A stretch of 64,000 nucleotides of DNA from Pedobacter sp. Leaf41 (GCF_001422545.1 NZ_LMLE01000009.1:186001-250000), one strand, 5' to 3'. Positions 15,532-24,148 are shown, counted from the first letter of the stretch. Notes: generated by a model from the letters alone, not told the origin. Numbers and translations are program-made.

Positions 15532-16341
15532 TTAACCTTCTTTAGTGTACAAATTTCCAGCTTTTAAAGCCGATAATTTTATACCTTTTATTAATGATGA
15601 ACTAAAGCCATTATGCTCCATTTCGTTTAAGCCCGCAATAGTACAACCTTTCGGCGAAGTTACTTTATCTATTTCTGATTCTGGGTGTGTGCCATGTAAT
15701 AATAGCAAATCAGCCGCTCCCTTAGCGGTTTGAACGGCCATTTTAAGTGCTTCATCGGCATGAAAACCAATTTCGACGCCGCCTTGGGATGCGGCTCTTA
15801 TTGCTCTTAAAAAGAAGGCAATACCACAAGCACAAAGCGCCGTTGCCGAAGTCATTAAATCTTCGTTAATCTTCACAACAGAACCAACCGTTTCAAACAT
15901 TTTAGTCACGTCGGCAATATTTTCTGCAGATGCGTTGTCGCTAGCCATACAAGTCATAGATTGCCCGATGGCAATGGCTGTATTTGGCATTACCCGAATC
16001 ACTTCTACATCGTCTCCCAATTTTTCTCTAACCGCGGCACAACTCACACCCGAAATCACCGAAATTACAAGGTGTTTAGCTAAATTTATCGAGGACTTGA
16101 TTTCATCTAAAACCGTATTTAACTGTTGAGGCAAAACAGCAAGAATTACGACATCAGCACTTGCAACCGCTTGGTTGTTATCGTTTGAAACTACAAAGCC
16201 TGCCGATGCGAAAGACTGCAAGTGGTCGATATTTCTTCTGGTAAGCGTAATGTCGCCAGCTTCAGCAAAATCGGCTTTTACCAAGCCTTTTGCTAAAGAT
16301 AATCCAATATTTCCGCTACCAATTATGGCTATTTTTTTCAT
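15532..16341 (-). CDS. proC: Pyrroline-5-carboxylate reductase
   Basis: 269 aa. NAD(P)-binding N-terminus KIAIIGSGNIGLSLAKG, the VIRVMPNTAIAIGQSMT segment and the C-terminal SPKGCTIAGLNEME match ProC, which makes proline from pyrroline-5-carboxylate. It is set inside the arginine cluster between argB and the argE-like gene, which is common in Bacteroidota and links ornithine/glutamate metabolism to proline. Confidence 0.94.
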   Translation of the reverse strand: MKKIAIIGSGNIGLSLAKGLVKADFAEAGDITLTRRNIDHLQSFASAGFVVSNDNNQAVASADVVILAVLPQQLNTVLDEIKSSINLAKHLVISVISGVSCAAVREKLGDDVEVIRVMPNTAIAIGQSMTCMASDNASAENIADVTKMFETVGSVVKINEDLMTSATALCACGIAFFLRAIRAASQGGVEIGFHADEALKMAVQTAKGAADLLLLHGTHPESEIDKVTSPKGCTIAGLNEMEHNGFSSSLIKGIKLSALKAGNLYTKEG

Positions 16342-16460
16342 GTGGTTCGTTTTATTTGGTTCAGTTTATTTAAACTGATATTTATATTTTTTTGGAAAGC
16401 AATTGCAGTTTTTCAGTTAATGTCAGTCCTGCTATTCACTTCAATCTTTTTAAACTGATT

Positions 16461-16521
16461 GTCATGCTGAGGCACGAAGCATCTGCAACCGAAGACCAGA
16501 TGCTTCGTACCTCAGCATGAC
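16461..16521. repeat. REP-like palindrome, GTCATGCTGAGG variant
   Basis: GTCATGCTGAGGCACGAAGC (16461 on) and its complement ending GCATGAC at 16521 give a 25-bp inverted repeat with one mismatch and an 11-nt loop. It lies in the 347-bp argB-proC spacer. Confidence 0.8.
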
Positions 16522-16580
16522 AGCTTGTCGAAGTTGATGCTAAAAAAGTAATTCCGCTCCTATCAGTTTTATTTCACATC

Positions 16581-16662
16581 CGTTATTGCGAGGTAAGAAG
16601 CAATCCTAATGCACTATGTTAATAGCTAAAGATTTAAGATTGCTTCGTACCTCACAATGACG
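16581..16662. repeat. REP-like palindrome, family A
   Basis: Arms CGTTATTGCGAGGTAAGAAG (16581 on) and GCTTCGTACCTCACAATGACG (ending 16662), separated by a variable AT-rich loop. Second palindrome in the same argB-proC spacer; otherwise that spacer holds nothing recognisable. Confidence 0.75.
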
Positions 16663-16688
16663 AAACCCTACCTCCCCTTTTAGAAGAT

Positions 16689-17519
16689 TTAGAGGTTCAT
16701 CTTCGTCCCGAAAGACCCTGCCGCAAGTTCTCCCAATTCATCAGCTTTACCAATATACACAGCAGAAACACCTTTTTTAATTGCTTCAAAAGCGTTGTGC
16801 AATTTAGGTATCATTCCACCTGCAACAGTTCCATCAGCTTTTAAACCTTCAAACTCGCTCGATTTAATTTCACGAACAACTGTAGCATCATCATTTACAT
16901 CTTTCAAAACGCCCTTTTTTTCAAAGCAATATACCAAACGCGTTTCATATAAAGCCGACATTGCAACTGCAACAGCTGAGGCAATGGTATCGGCATTGGT
17001 ATTTAATAATTGTGTATCTCCATCATGTGTAATTGCACATAAAACCGGTGTTAATCCAGCTTTTAACAAACTATCCAATGTAGTTGCAGAAACAGAATTT
17101 TCATCTAAATCGCCAACAAAGCCATAATCGATAACTTCTCCAGCTAATGGTCCCGGAGCTGCTCCGTGTGTTTTTGTAACAACAGGACGCTTTTTAGCTT
17201 TGATGATGTTGCCATCTGCTCCCGATAATCCAATTGCATTGCTGCCCTTAGCTTGTAGCTGGGCAACCATATTTTTATTGATCAACCCTGCATAAACCAT
17301 CGTAACGATTCGCAAAGTTTCAATATCTGTAATCCGACGACCTTCAATCATTTTAGCTTCAATGCCTAAGCTCTCGCCCAGTTCAGTTGCAATTTTGCCA
17401 CCACCATGAACTAAAATTTTATCTCCCGGCAGGGCCGTAAAATCCAATAAAAACTGATGCAGATTCGCAGAATTATCAATTACGTTTCCGCCTATTTTTA
17501 TGATGGTTAGTTGTTTCAT
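16689..17519 (-). CDS. argB: Acyl-/acetylglutamate kinase
   Basis: 276 aa. ArgB phosphorylates N-acylglutamate at the gamma carboxylate. Signatures are IKIGGNVID, LVHGGGKIATELG, RRITDIETLRIV, and the late VAGGMIPKLHNAFEAI, in amino acid kinase order. In this cluster the physiological acyl group may be succinyl rather than acetyl. It lies between the GIY-YIG cassette and proC. Confidence 0.95.
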   Translation of the reverse strand: MKQLTIIKIGGNVIDNSANLHQFLLDFTALPGDKILVHGGGKIATELGESLGIEAKMIEGRRITDIETLRIVTMVYAGLINKNMVAQLQAKGSNAIGLSGADGNIIKAKKRPVVTKTHGAAPGPLAGEVIDYGFVGDLDENSVSATTLDSLLKAGLTPVLCAITHDGDTQLLNTNADTIASAVAVAMSALYETRLVYCFEKKGVLKDVNDDATVVREIKSSEFEGLKADGTVAGGMIPKLHNAFEAIKKGVSAVYIGKADELGELAAGSFGTKMNL

Positions 17520-17533
17520 ATATTCTTCTTTTT

Positions 17534-17961
17534 CGTCATTGCGAGGTACGAAGCAATCTTAATGCGCTACCTTATTTAGTCTAATGTCTCGAATAAATCT
17601 ATCCATTCTGGATTCAAACCTTTTATTAGATTTATCTTTTGTTGTCTACTTCCCCCCTTTATACGTTTTTCTTCTGTAATAGCCTCTTCAATATTTGGAA
17701 AAAATTGAAAATAAACAAGCTTATAACATTTATACTTTGATGTGAAACTTTTAGGATAAACATTATTTTTATGTTCCCAAACACGATTTCTCAATTCAGA
17801 AGTAACCCCTGTATAATAGATATTGTTAAATACAGTTGTCATGATATAAACGCACCCACCTCTTTCCATAATATATAATCTGTTCACCGCGAGCCAGACA
17901 AATAATCTCAAAGCAACTTATAACCCATAGTTGTAAGATTGCTTCGTACCTCGCAATGACG
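17534..17961. mobile_element. GIY-YIG gene bracketed by perfect 27-bp inverted repeats
   Basis: The 27 bases at 17534-17560 (starting CGTCATTGCGAGGTACG) recur exactly, inverted, at 17935-17961. Between them is the small GIY-YIG nuclease gene and nothing else recognisable. The arms belong to the family A palindromes that elsewhere stand with short loops, so here a gene sits in the loop. This may be a mobile unit mobilised in trans, or a chance insertion into a palindrome. No target-site duplication was identified. Confidence 0.55.
17576..17869 (-). CDS. Small GIY-YIG nuclease
   Basis: 97 aa from the ATG at 17869 (MERGGCVYIM). Single-domain GIY-YIG protein of the YhbQ/UPF0213-like group: VYIM and YYTGVTSEL give the GIY...YIG strands (here VYI...YTG), with Arg in LRNRVWEHK and the metal-ligand Glu in EEAITEEKRIKGG. 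Isolated small GIY-YIG proteins are mostly of unknown role. It is framed by inverted repeats inside the arginine cluster and interrupts the spacing of argF' and argB. Confidence 0.8.
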   Translation of the reverse strand: MERGGCVYIMTTVFNNIYYTGVTSELRNRVWEHKNNVYPKSFTSKYKCYKLVYFQFFPNIEEAITEEKRIKGGSRQQKINLIKGLNPEWIDLFETLD

Positions 17962-17969
17962 GACTCATT

Positions 17970-18941
17970 TTATATTTCTTCCAACATCGCTTTAATTACC
18001 GCTTGTGCTGCCCATAAACGATTACCTGCTTCATGGATCACCAGTGAGTTTGGTCCATCTAAAATCTCAGAAGACAATTCCAAATCGCGACGAACAGGCA
18101 AACAGTGCATTACTTTTGCATCGTTGGTGAACTTCAGTTTTTCATTGTTCATCATCCAGCCATCAGGATAAGTTAAAACTTTACCGTATTCTTTATAACT
18201 ACTCCAATTCTTCACATAAACATAGTCAGCGCCAGCTAAAGCCTCTTCTATATTATATTGGATATCTGCACCTGGCGTAAATTCTTCTGCCAACTCGTAT
18301 CCTTCTGGCTGTGCGATGGTGAAATCAATCATTCCCTCTGCTTGTGCTTTGCACATCCATTCTGCAAATGAATTGGGAACAGCCTGAGGCAATGCCTTTA
18401 CATGAGGGGCCCAAGCCAAAACTACCTTTGGTTTACGTCCATCTGGTTTTTTATTCCAGGTTTCATGGATGGTAATAATATCTGCAAAACTTTGTAACGG
18501 GTGACGTGTAGCGCTCTCTAAACTCACTACGGGAACAGCGCAATATTTAACAAATTTGTTAAAGAAATCTTCGCTATAATCTTCTTCGCGATTGTTTAAT
18601 TTTGGAAAAGAACGCAAGCCTAAAATATCGCAATACTGACCCATCACAGCAGCAGCTTCACGAATATGTTCCACTGTCGACCCGTTCATGACCACACCAT
18701 CCTGTGTTTCTAATGCCCAGCCTTCTTTGTCCAAGTTCATCACCATCACATTCATACCCAAATTTAAGGCAGCCTTTTGGGTGCTTAAACGGGTACGCAA
18801 ACTTGGGTTCATAAAAACTAAACCTAATGTTTTGTTTTTACCCAAGCTTTGATGCGCATAAGGATTCGCCTTTAATGCCAATGCATCATTTACAAATTGT
18901 TTGATGCTCGGAACATCGTTTACGGAAGTGAATAACTTCAT
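17970..18941 (-). CDS. argF': N-acylornithine carbamoyltransferase (probably succinylornithine-type)
   Basis: 323 aa from the ATG at 18941; the ORF extends 17 codons upstream, but those codons come from spacer-repeat DNA. The carbamoyl-phosphate loop reads NPSLRTR instead of the usual STRT, and the C-terminal motif is HCLPVRRD, both typical of acetyl-/succinylornithine carbamoyltransferases rather than ArgF. Residue 90, which in the Bacteroides succinylornithine enzyme is Pro and in the Xanthomonas acetylornithine enzyme is Glu, is Val here (NGSTVEHI). From memory of the published specificity swap, a small non-acidic residue favours succinylornithine. Alignment by eye, so moderate confidence on the acyl group. 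Confidence 0.9.
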   Translation of the reverse strand: MKLFTSVNDVPSIKQFVNDALALKANPYAHQSLGKNKTLGLVFMNPSLRTRLSTQKAALNLGMNVMVMNLDKEGWALETQDGVVMNGSTVEHIREAAAVMGQYCDILGLRSFPKLNNREEDYSEDFFNKFVKYCAVPVVSLESATRHPLQSFADIITIHETWNKKPDGRKPKVVLAWAPHVKALPQAVPNSFAEWMCKAQAEGMIDFTIAQPEGYELAEEFTPGADIQYNIEEALAGADYVYVKNWSSYKEYGKVLTYPDGWMMNNEKLKFTNDAKVMHCLPVRRDLELSSEILDGPNSLVIHEAGNRLWAAQAVIKAMLEEI

Positions 18942-19097
18942 ATTTTTAGGGTTAAAGGTTGAGGGTTGGAAGGTTGAAGGCTTACTAACCACTTACCTTT
19001 CTAAACTCAAAATTTATAACTACGATTTAATTTTATTTAAAGCTCTTGGCTATGCTAACTACCAGACCTTTCAGCCTTTCGCCTTCCTGCCTTCTAT
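18942..19097. repeat. Low-complexity spacer repeats in the arginine cluster
   Basis: The spacer holds an AAGGTTGAGGGTTGGAAGG-type stretch (18953-18990) and CTTTCGCCTTCCTGCC-type DNA (about 19075-19095). Related text recurs at 20237-20270 and 20684-20712. These pyrimidine/purine-skewed micro-repeats fill several gaps between arg genes and falsely lengthen ORFs upstream of the true starts of argF' and argD. Confidence 0.55.
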
Positions 19098-20228
19098 CTA
19101 TTTCACCAACTTCCCAAAAGCTGCCAAAAATTCATCAGCATTTTCTTTTGTTAAATTCAAGGCTGGCAACAAACGAATTACGTTTGGTTTGGCCTCGCCG
19201 GTGAAAATATGATGTGTAAATAATAATTCTTTTTTAACATGGGCAAGTGCTTCTGGCAATTCAATTCCTATCATCAACCCACGGCCACGAACTTCTACAA
19301 CTTGCTCAAATTTATTCAATTCTGAGATTAAATAGTTTCCAATATCCTCAGCATTTTTCATTAGATGATCTCTTTCCATCACTTCTAAAACGGCTAAAGC
19401 TGCAGCGCAAGCCAGATGATTGCCACCAAAAGTGGTTCCTAATTCTCCATGCCAAGGTTTGAATTTCGGCGCAATGGAAATTCCTGCTACTGGAAATCCG
19501 TTACCCATTCCTTTCGCCATCGTGTAAACATCTGCTTCAACGCCCGAATAATCATGCGAATAAAACAATCCTGTTCTACCATAACCGCACTGAACTGAAT
19601 CGGCGATGTAAACCGCATTGTACTCATCGCAAAGAGAGCGGATTTTCTGCAAGAAACTTTTTGAGGCTTCTTTGATTCCGCCAACACCTTGGATTCCTTC
19701 TATAATTACAGCCGAAATTTCATCGCCCTGCGATCTAAAAGTTTCTTCAAGTGCAACCTCATTATTAAAAGGTAAGAAGATTACATTTTCGGTTTGGTTA
19801 ACCGGAGCAACGATTTTCGGATTATCCGTAACTGCAACCGCTAAAGATGTACGTCCGTGAAATGCACCAGAAAAAGCAATCACTTTTTTTCTGCCATTGT
19901 AAAATGAAGCCAGTTTTAAAGCATTTTCATTTGCTTCTGCACCAGAATTAACCAAAAACAACTGAAAATCTTTCTTGCCAGAAACCTGGCCTAATTTCTC
20001 AGCCAATTGCGTTTGCAAAGGGATTTTAACTGAATTAGAGTAGAAACCAACTTTCTTCAATTGATCAGTTAAGCGACTTACATAATGTGGGTTGGTATGA
20101 CCGATAGAAATCACAGCGTGACCGCCATATAAATCTAAATATTTTTGTTCGTTAGCATCCCAAACATTGCTGCCAGATGCTTTCGTAATTTCTATATCGT
20201 TAAGAGGGTAAACGTCGAATAAGTTCAT
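19098..20228 (-). CDS. argD: Acetyl-/succinylornithine aminotransferase
   Basis: 376 aa from the ATG at 20228 (MNLFDVYPLND); 15 upstream codons are spacer repeat. Class III PLP aminotransferase: NSGAEANENALKLA, HGRTSLAVAVT, the IIEGIQGVGG segment, IADSVQCGYGRTG, and Schiff-base Lys in TMAKGMGNGFPVAG. It makes N-acylornithine from the acylglutamate semialdehyde. Placed between the four-helix-bundle gene and argF'. Confidence 0.95.
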   Translation of the reverse strand: MNLFDVYPLNDIEITKASGSNVWDANEQKYLDLYGGHAVISIGHTNPHYVSRLTDQLKKVGFYSNSVKIPLQTQLAEKLGQVSGKKDFQLFLVNSGAEANENALKLASFYNGRKKVIAFSGAFHGRTSLAVAVTDNPKIVAPVNQTENVIFLPFNNEVALEETFRSQGDEISAVIIEGIQGVGGIKEASKSFLQKIRSLCDEYNAVYIADSVQCGYGRTGLFYSHDYSGVEADVYTMAKGMGNGFPVAGISIAPKFKPWHGELGTTFGGNHLACAAALAVLEVMERDHLMKNAEDIGNYLISELNKFEQVVEVRGRGLMIGIELPEALAHVKKELLFTHHIFTGEAKPNVIRLLPALNLTKENADEFLAAFGKLVK

Positions 20229-20288
20229 TTTTTTTAAGGTTAAAGGTTGAGGGTCGGAAGGTTGAAGGTGCATAGTTTCATAACCTTT

Positions 20289-20651
20289 CTATTTTCCACC
20301 TCTCAAAAATTTTATAAATGCGATTAACATCGCTTTAATTTCATTGATGCTTTTATTAACGACAGCATATAAATCTTCGTTTATATAATTTAAATCCCGA
20401 ATTAAAATAAAAGCATATTCTACTTCTTTAGCAGAACCAAGAGCATTATCAAGATAACTTGTAAAATCTTTATCTGTATTCTTGCCACTTCCCTCTACAA
20501 TGTTTAAAGGAATTGAATAAGTAGCACGCCGGATTTGTTGAGTTAAGGCAAACTTTTCTTCATTAGGCATAATAGGCAAGATTTCCTTATAAACTTGTAA
20601 AGTAAATAGGTGTGCTTTTCTCCAAACGTCTAGTTTCTGATAATCTCTCAT
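20289..20651 (-). CDS. Four-helix-bundle protein (23S rRNA intervening-sequence type)
   Basis: 120 aa from the ATG at 20651 (MRDYQKLDVWRKAH). The motif series KLDVWRKAHLF, LTQQIRRATYSIPLNIVEG and LDNALGSAKEVEYAFIL is the signature of the S23/IVS four-helix-bundle family, first met inside rRNA intervening sequences but widespread as a solo gene. Function unknown. A broken relative lies on the other side of argC (about 21795-22105), so the family has entered this cluster at least twice or has been duplicated. Confidence 0.85.
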   Translation of the reverse strand: MRDYQKLDVWRKAHLFTLQVYKEILPIMPNEEKFALTQQIRRATYSIPLNIVEGSGKNTDKDFTSYLDNALGSAKEVEYAFILIRDLNYINEDLYAVVNKSINEIKAMLIAFIKFLRGGK

Positions 20652-20713
20652 ATCTTTAAATTTTTGCAGGTCTACATCCAAACCTTCCTGCCTTTCGCCT
20701 TCCTGCCCTCAAC

Positions 20714-21751
20714 CTAAAAATAAGCTGCCTTTAAGCGCAAACCACTATTTTCTTCCAAGCCAAACATTAAATTCATATTCTGAACTGCTTGTCCGCTGGC
20801 ACCTTTTAGCAGGTTGTCGATAATGCTGATGATGAATAATTTATTACCATGTTTTTCGATGTGAACCAGCACTTTGTTGGTATTTACAACCTGTTTTAAA
20901 TCGATGTTTTTCCGACTTACGTGTGTAAAAGGATGGGAACTGTAATAATCTTCGTAGATAGTTTGAGCTTCTTCCAAGGTTAGATCACTTTCTAAATACA
21001 TGGAGGCTAAAATCCCACGAGTAAAAGCACCACGTTGTGGGATGAAACTCAGCGCCTCCGAAAGTGTTGGTTGCAATTGCAATAAACTTTCTCCAATCTC
21101 ATTTAAGTGTTGATGCTCGAAAGCCTTGTAAATGGAAAGATTATTATTTCTCCAGCTAAAATGCGAAGTAGTTGATAAGCTTTGTCCGGCACCTGTTGAA
21201 CCAGTTGTTGCATTGATGTGAACTTCTGCATTGATCAAACCTTTTGCAGCCAAAGGCAATAAACCTAACTGGATACAAGTTGCAAAACAACCTGGATTGG
21301 CAATATTTTGCGCTGATTTAATCTGATCACGATTTAACTCTGGAAGACCGTAAATAAAGTCTTTAGTCTTAAGTCCTGAGTCTGGAGTCGAAAAACTAGC
21401 GTTTGCTGAAAGCCTGAAATCTTGAGATAAATCGATGATTTTAATATTATCGTTAATCGGGTTCGCTTCTAAAAACTTTTTCGCATCGCCGTGACCAACG
21501 CAAAGGAAAAGTACAGCCCCCTCCAAACCTCCCCCAGAAGGGGAGGCTTCAAAAAGTTCATCAAAATTTACGCTATCAGTAAAACGTAAATCAGTATCGC
21601 CAATTAAATCGGTATGTACATCCGAAATTAAATTTCCTGCGTTACTGGTGCTGTTAACGAAAGCAATTTCAACATTTGGATGATTAACCAAGATGCGTAG
21701 CATTTCGCCACCTGTGTATCCCGCACCACCAATTATTCCTGCTTTTATCAT
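20714..21751 (-). CDS. argC: N-acyl-gamma-glutamyl-phosphate reductase
   Basis: 345 aa. NADPH-binding GIIGGAGYTGGEMLRIL at the N-terminus and active-site Cys in NPGCFATCIQLGLLPL. It reduces the acylglutamyl phosphate to the semialdehyde. Two segments look foreign. Residues about 68-79 (EASPSGGGLEGA) are encoded by a GGGGAGG/CCTCCCC palindrome typical of spacers. Residues about 115-130 (ASFSTPDSGLKTK) fall between DFRL and DFIYGLPELN, where most homologues are shorter. Both are in frame and in likely surface loops, so the enzyme is probably still active. Confidence 0.94.
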   Translation of the reverse strand: MIKAGIIGGAGYTGGEMLRILVNHPNVEIAFVNSTSNAGNLISDVHTDLIGDTDLRFTDSVNFDELFEASPSGGGLEGAVLFLCVGHGDAKKFLEANPINDNIKIIDLSQDFRLSANASFSTPDSGLKTKDFIYGLPELNRDQIKSAQNIANPGCFATCIQLGLLPLAAKGLINAEVHINATTGSTGAGQSLSTTSHFSWRNNNLSIYKAFEHQHLNEIGESLLQLQPTLSEALSFIPQRGAFTRGILASMYLESDLTLEEAQTIYEDYYSSHPFTHVSRKNIDLKQVVNTNKVLVHIEKHGNKLFIISIIDNLLKGASGQAVQNMNLMFGLEENSGLRLKAAYF

Positions 21752-21794
21752 AAGTTTAAAGTTGAATGTGTAAAGTAAAAAGTTCGGGGCGCAA

Positions 21795-22105
21795 GTCTAA
21801 CTTTCTTAATTAGCGAAATTAGCATTGCTTTAATTTCTCCCACTTCTTTTTCAAGTTCCAAAAATAATTTGCATCAATAAAGTTCAAATCTTTCGATAAT
21901 AGAAGTTGATATTCTAATTCATGACTTGAGCCTAACGCGATTTGTAAAAAGTTTGCCAAATCTTTTTGCATAAATCTTCCGCAGCCTTCCGCAATATTCG
22001 TTCCTATTGATGAGGAAGAGCTTTCTTTTTATTTGACTAGTTAAGTTATATTCCTCGTCTTTATAAAATGTGGCAACCACAGCATAGATTCTCAAGGTAA
22101 ACTAA
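21795..22105 (-). pseudogene. Degraded four-helix-bundle (S23/IVS-type) gene
   Basis: Reading the minus strand piecewise gives VVATFYKDEEYNLTSQIKRK, then (after a 1-nt shift) SSSIGTNIAEGCGRFMQKD and ALGSSHELEYQLLLSKDLNF, then (after another shift near TTGAAAAAGAAGTG) EVGEIKAMLISLIKK. These match the order of the intact paralogue at 20289-20651 (RRATYSIPLNIVEG, NALGSAKEVEYAFIL, NEIKAMLIAFIKFL). At least two frameshifts and a lost start make it a pseudogene in the argG-argC spacer. Confidence 0.8.
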
Positions 22106-22167
22106 TGAGCCTTTTGCCATACCAACAATTCTTTATAATCCTGCATACAACTTTTAACTTTATACTT

Positions 22168-23364
22168 TTAACTCTGAACTTCAGAATTTACTTTATGCCA
22201 AATCATTACCTGATTGCCGAAGATTTTAGAGAAACCTTTAACATCCTCGCCGCTCCAGGCATTGTTCATTTCGCCGTAGCTGCCAAATTTATTGCTCATT
22301 AAATCGTGATTAGATTCAATACCGATAATTTGGAAACGATAGGGCAATAATTCTATAAACACTTTTCCACTTACTACTTTTTGGGTATCAGCTAAAAAAG
22401 CCTCAATATTCCGCATAATTGGGTCGTGGAACTGACCTTCGTGCAGCCAGTTACCATAGAAAGAAGATAATTGCTCTTTCCAGCTTAACTGCCATTTCGT
22501 TAACGTGTGTTTTTCTAGAGTATGGTGGGCTTTAATAATTAAAACAGGTGCCGCAGCTTCAAAACCCACACGGCCTTTAATACCGATAATGGTATCACCA
22601 ACATGGATATCGCGACCGATACCGTAAGGTTGCGCAATAGCTTGTAATTTTTGAATCGCTCTAACAGGCTCCAAAGTTTCGCCATCAATAGCAACAAGCT
22701 CCCCTTTCTCAAAGGTTAATTCCAATCTACGCGAGTCTGTTTCACTCACCTGAGTTGGCCACGCACTTTCTGGTAAAGTTTCGTTTGAGGTTAGGGTTTC
22801 TTTACCACCTACCGAAGTTCCCCATAAACCTTTGTTAATTGAATATTGTGCTTTTGCTGCGCTGTATTCAACGCCATGTTCGGCCAGATATTCTATTTCC
22901 GCTTCGCGGGATAATTTCAAATCTCTAATTGGCGTAATGATTTCAACCTCTGGAATTAAGATGTTAAAAATCATATCGAACCGCACCTGATCGTTTCCGG
23001 CACCGGTGCTTCCATGAGCGACATAATCAGCTCCGATTTCTCTGACGTAGTTTGCAATTGCCGTCGCCTGACTCACACGTTCGGCACTTACAGAAAGTGG
23101 GTAAGTAGCGTTTTTTAATACGTTTCCGAAGATTAGATATTTGATGCAATCATTATAATAACTTTTCGTTTCATCTACCACAGCATGAGATTTCACGCCT
23201 AAAGCATAAGCTCTTTTCTCTATTTCTTGTAATTCTTCATCAGAAAAACCACCAGTATTTACAATAACCGAGTGAACTTCCAAGTCGCGGTCTTGAGCGA
23301 GATATATACAACAAAATGAGGTATCTAAACCTCCGCTAAAAGCTAAAACTACTTTTTTCTTCAT
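22168..23364 (-). CDS. argG: Argininosuccinate synthase
   Basis: 398 aa. ATP-pyrophosphatase P-loop FSGGLDTSFC at the N-terminus, with AHGSTGAGNDQVRFD and IKGRVGFEAAAPVL downstream. It condenses citrulline and aspartate. Its start overlaps the stop of the GNAT gene (TAATG), so the two are translationally coupled. The last few codons run into AT-rich spacer repeat. Confidence 0.95.
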   Translation of the reverse strand: MKKKVVLAFSGGLDTSFCCIYLAQDRDLEVHSVIVNTGGFSDEELQEIEKRAYALGVKSHAVVDETKSYYNDCIKYLIFGNVLKNATYPLSVSAERVSQATAIANYVREIGADYVAHGSTGAGNDQVRFDMIFNILIPEVEIITPIRDLKLSREAEIEYLAEHGVEYSAAKAQYSINKGLWGTSVGGKETLTSNETLPESAWPTQVSETDSRRLELTFEKGELVAIDGETLEPVRAIQKLQAIAQPYGIGRDIHVGDTIIGIKGRVGFEAAAPVLIIKAHHTLEKHTLTKWQLSWKEQLSSFYGNWLHEGQFHDPIMRNIEAFLADTQKVVSGKVFIELLPYRFQIIGIESNHDLMSNKFGSYGEMNNAWSGEDVKGFSKIFGNQVMIWHKVNSEVQS

Positions 23365-24065
23365 TACTTATTAAATAACAGGGTAAATAAAAACATCAAT
23401 ACTTTGAAGCCAGATTTTGGCTTAGGTTTAACAACTAAACGTTGCTTGATGCGCATAAAACGCTCATATAATTTGGGTTTTTTCTGTAATTCTTCGGCGA
23501 ATTTCTTTGCAGCATCGTGCTTTTGAGTTGCGGGATCGTAAAGCATGGCAGTACACATGCAGTTTTTACGCTCCTTCATTTTCAAAATCTCGAAATTGAC
23601 ACAGCTTTGGCAGCCTTTCCAAAATTCCTCATCCTGGGTTAATTCAGAATAAGTAACTGGTTCGTAACCCAAATCTGAATTGATTTTCATCACAGCCAAA
23701 CCAGTGGTTAAACCAAAAATCTTTGCTTTAGGGTATAAAGCTCTCGATAATTCGAAAACCTTCTCTTTGATGGCGTGTGCTAAACCTGCTTTTCTAAATT
23801 CAGGAGATACAATGAGGCCGGAGTTAGCCACAAATTGACCATGACTCCAGGTTTCGATATAGCAAAAGCCAGCCCATGTACCATCTTTATGGAATGCAAT
23901 AACGGCTTTGCCTTCTTGCATTTTATTGGCAACGTAGTCAGGAGAACGTTTTGCAATGCCTGTACCACGTGCTTTAGCAGATTCGGCCATCTCGGTTACG
24001 ATTTGTTCTGCAAATACACGATGTTCAGGAAGTGCGACCTGCACTATAAATTCGTTAATATCCAT
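23364..24065 (-). CDS. GNAT acyltransferase, candidate N-acylglutamate synthase
   Basis: 233 aa. GNAT fold: VANSGLIVSPEFRKAGLAHAIKEKVFE gives the acyl-CoA pyrophosphate-binding R-x-x-G-x-A loop. The C-terminal part has a Cys-rich segment (CQSCVNFEIL...NCMCTAMLYDP) and a basic tail. It is the first gene of the leftward arginine run and overlaps argG at TAATG, yet the cluster shows no other acylglutamate synthase. That context makes it the likely first enzyme (acetyl- or succinyl-glutamate formation); I recall a similar GNAT in Bacteroides arginine clusters being proposed for this step. No amino-acid-kinase domain, unlike classical ArgA. Confidence 0.75.
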   Translation of the reverse strand: MDINEFIVQVALPEHRVFAEQIVTEMAESAKARGTGIAKRSPDYVANKMQEGKAVIAFHKDGTWAGFCYIETWSHGQFVANSGLIVSPEFRKAGLAHAIKEKVFELSRALYPKAKIFGLTTGLAVMKINSDLGYEPVTYSELTQDEEFWKGCQSCVNFEILKMKERKNCMCTAMLYDPATQKHDAAKKFAEELQKKPKLYERFMRIKQRLVVKPKPKSGFKVLMFLFTLLFNK

Positions 24066-24148
24066 TCGTTTTCTAACGAAAAATTATAAGTATTCTTGTT
24101 AATTGGGTTTTTAGAGAGGATCAATTCCTCGTTACGTTTAGTGGAGTA

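Noticed and set aside
17534..17961. Classical IS element call for the GIY-YIG unit
   Set aside because: No transposase and no target duplication; kept only as a possible mobile unit.
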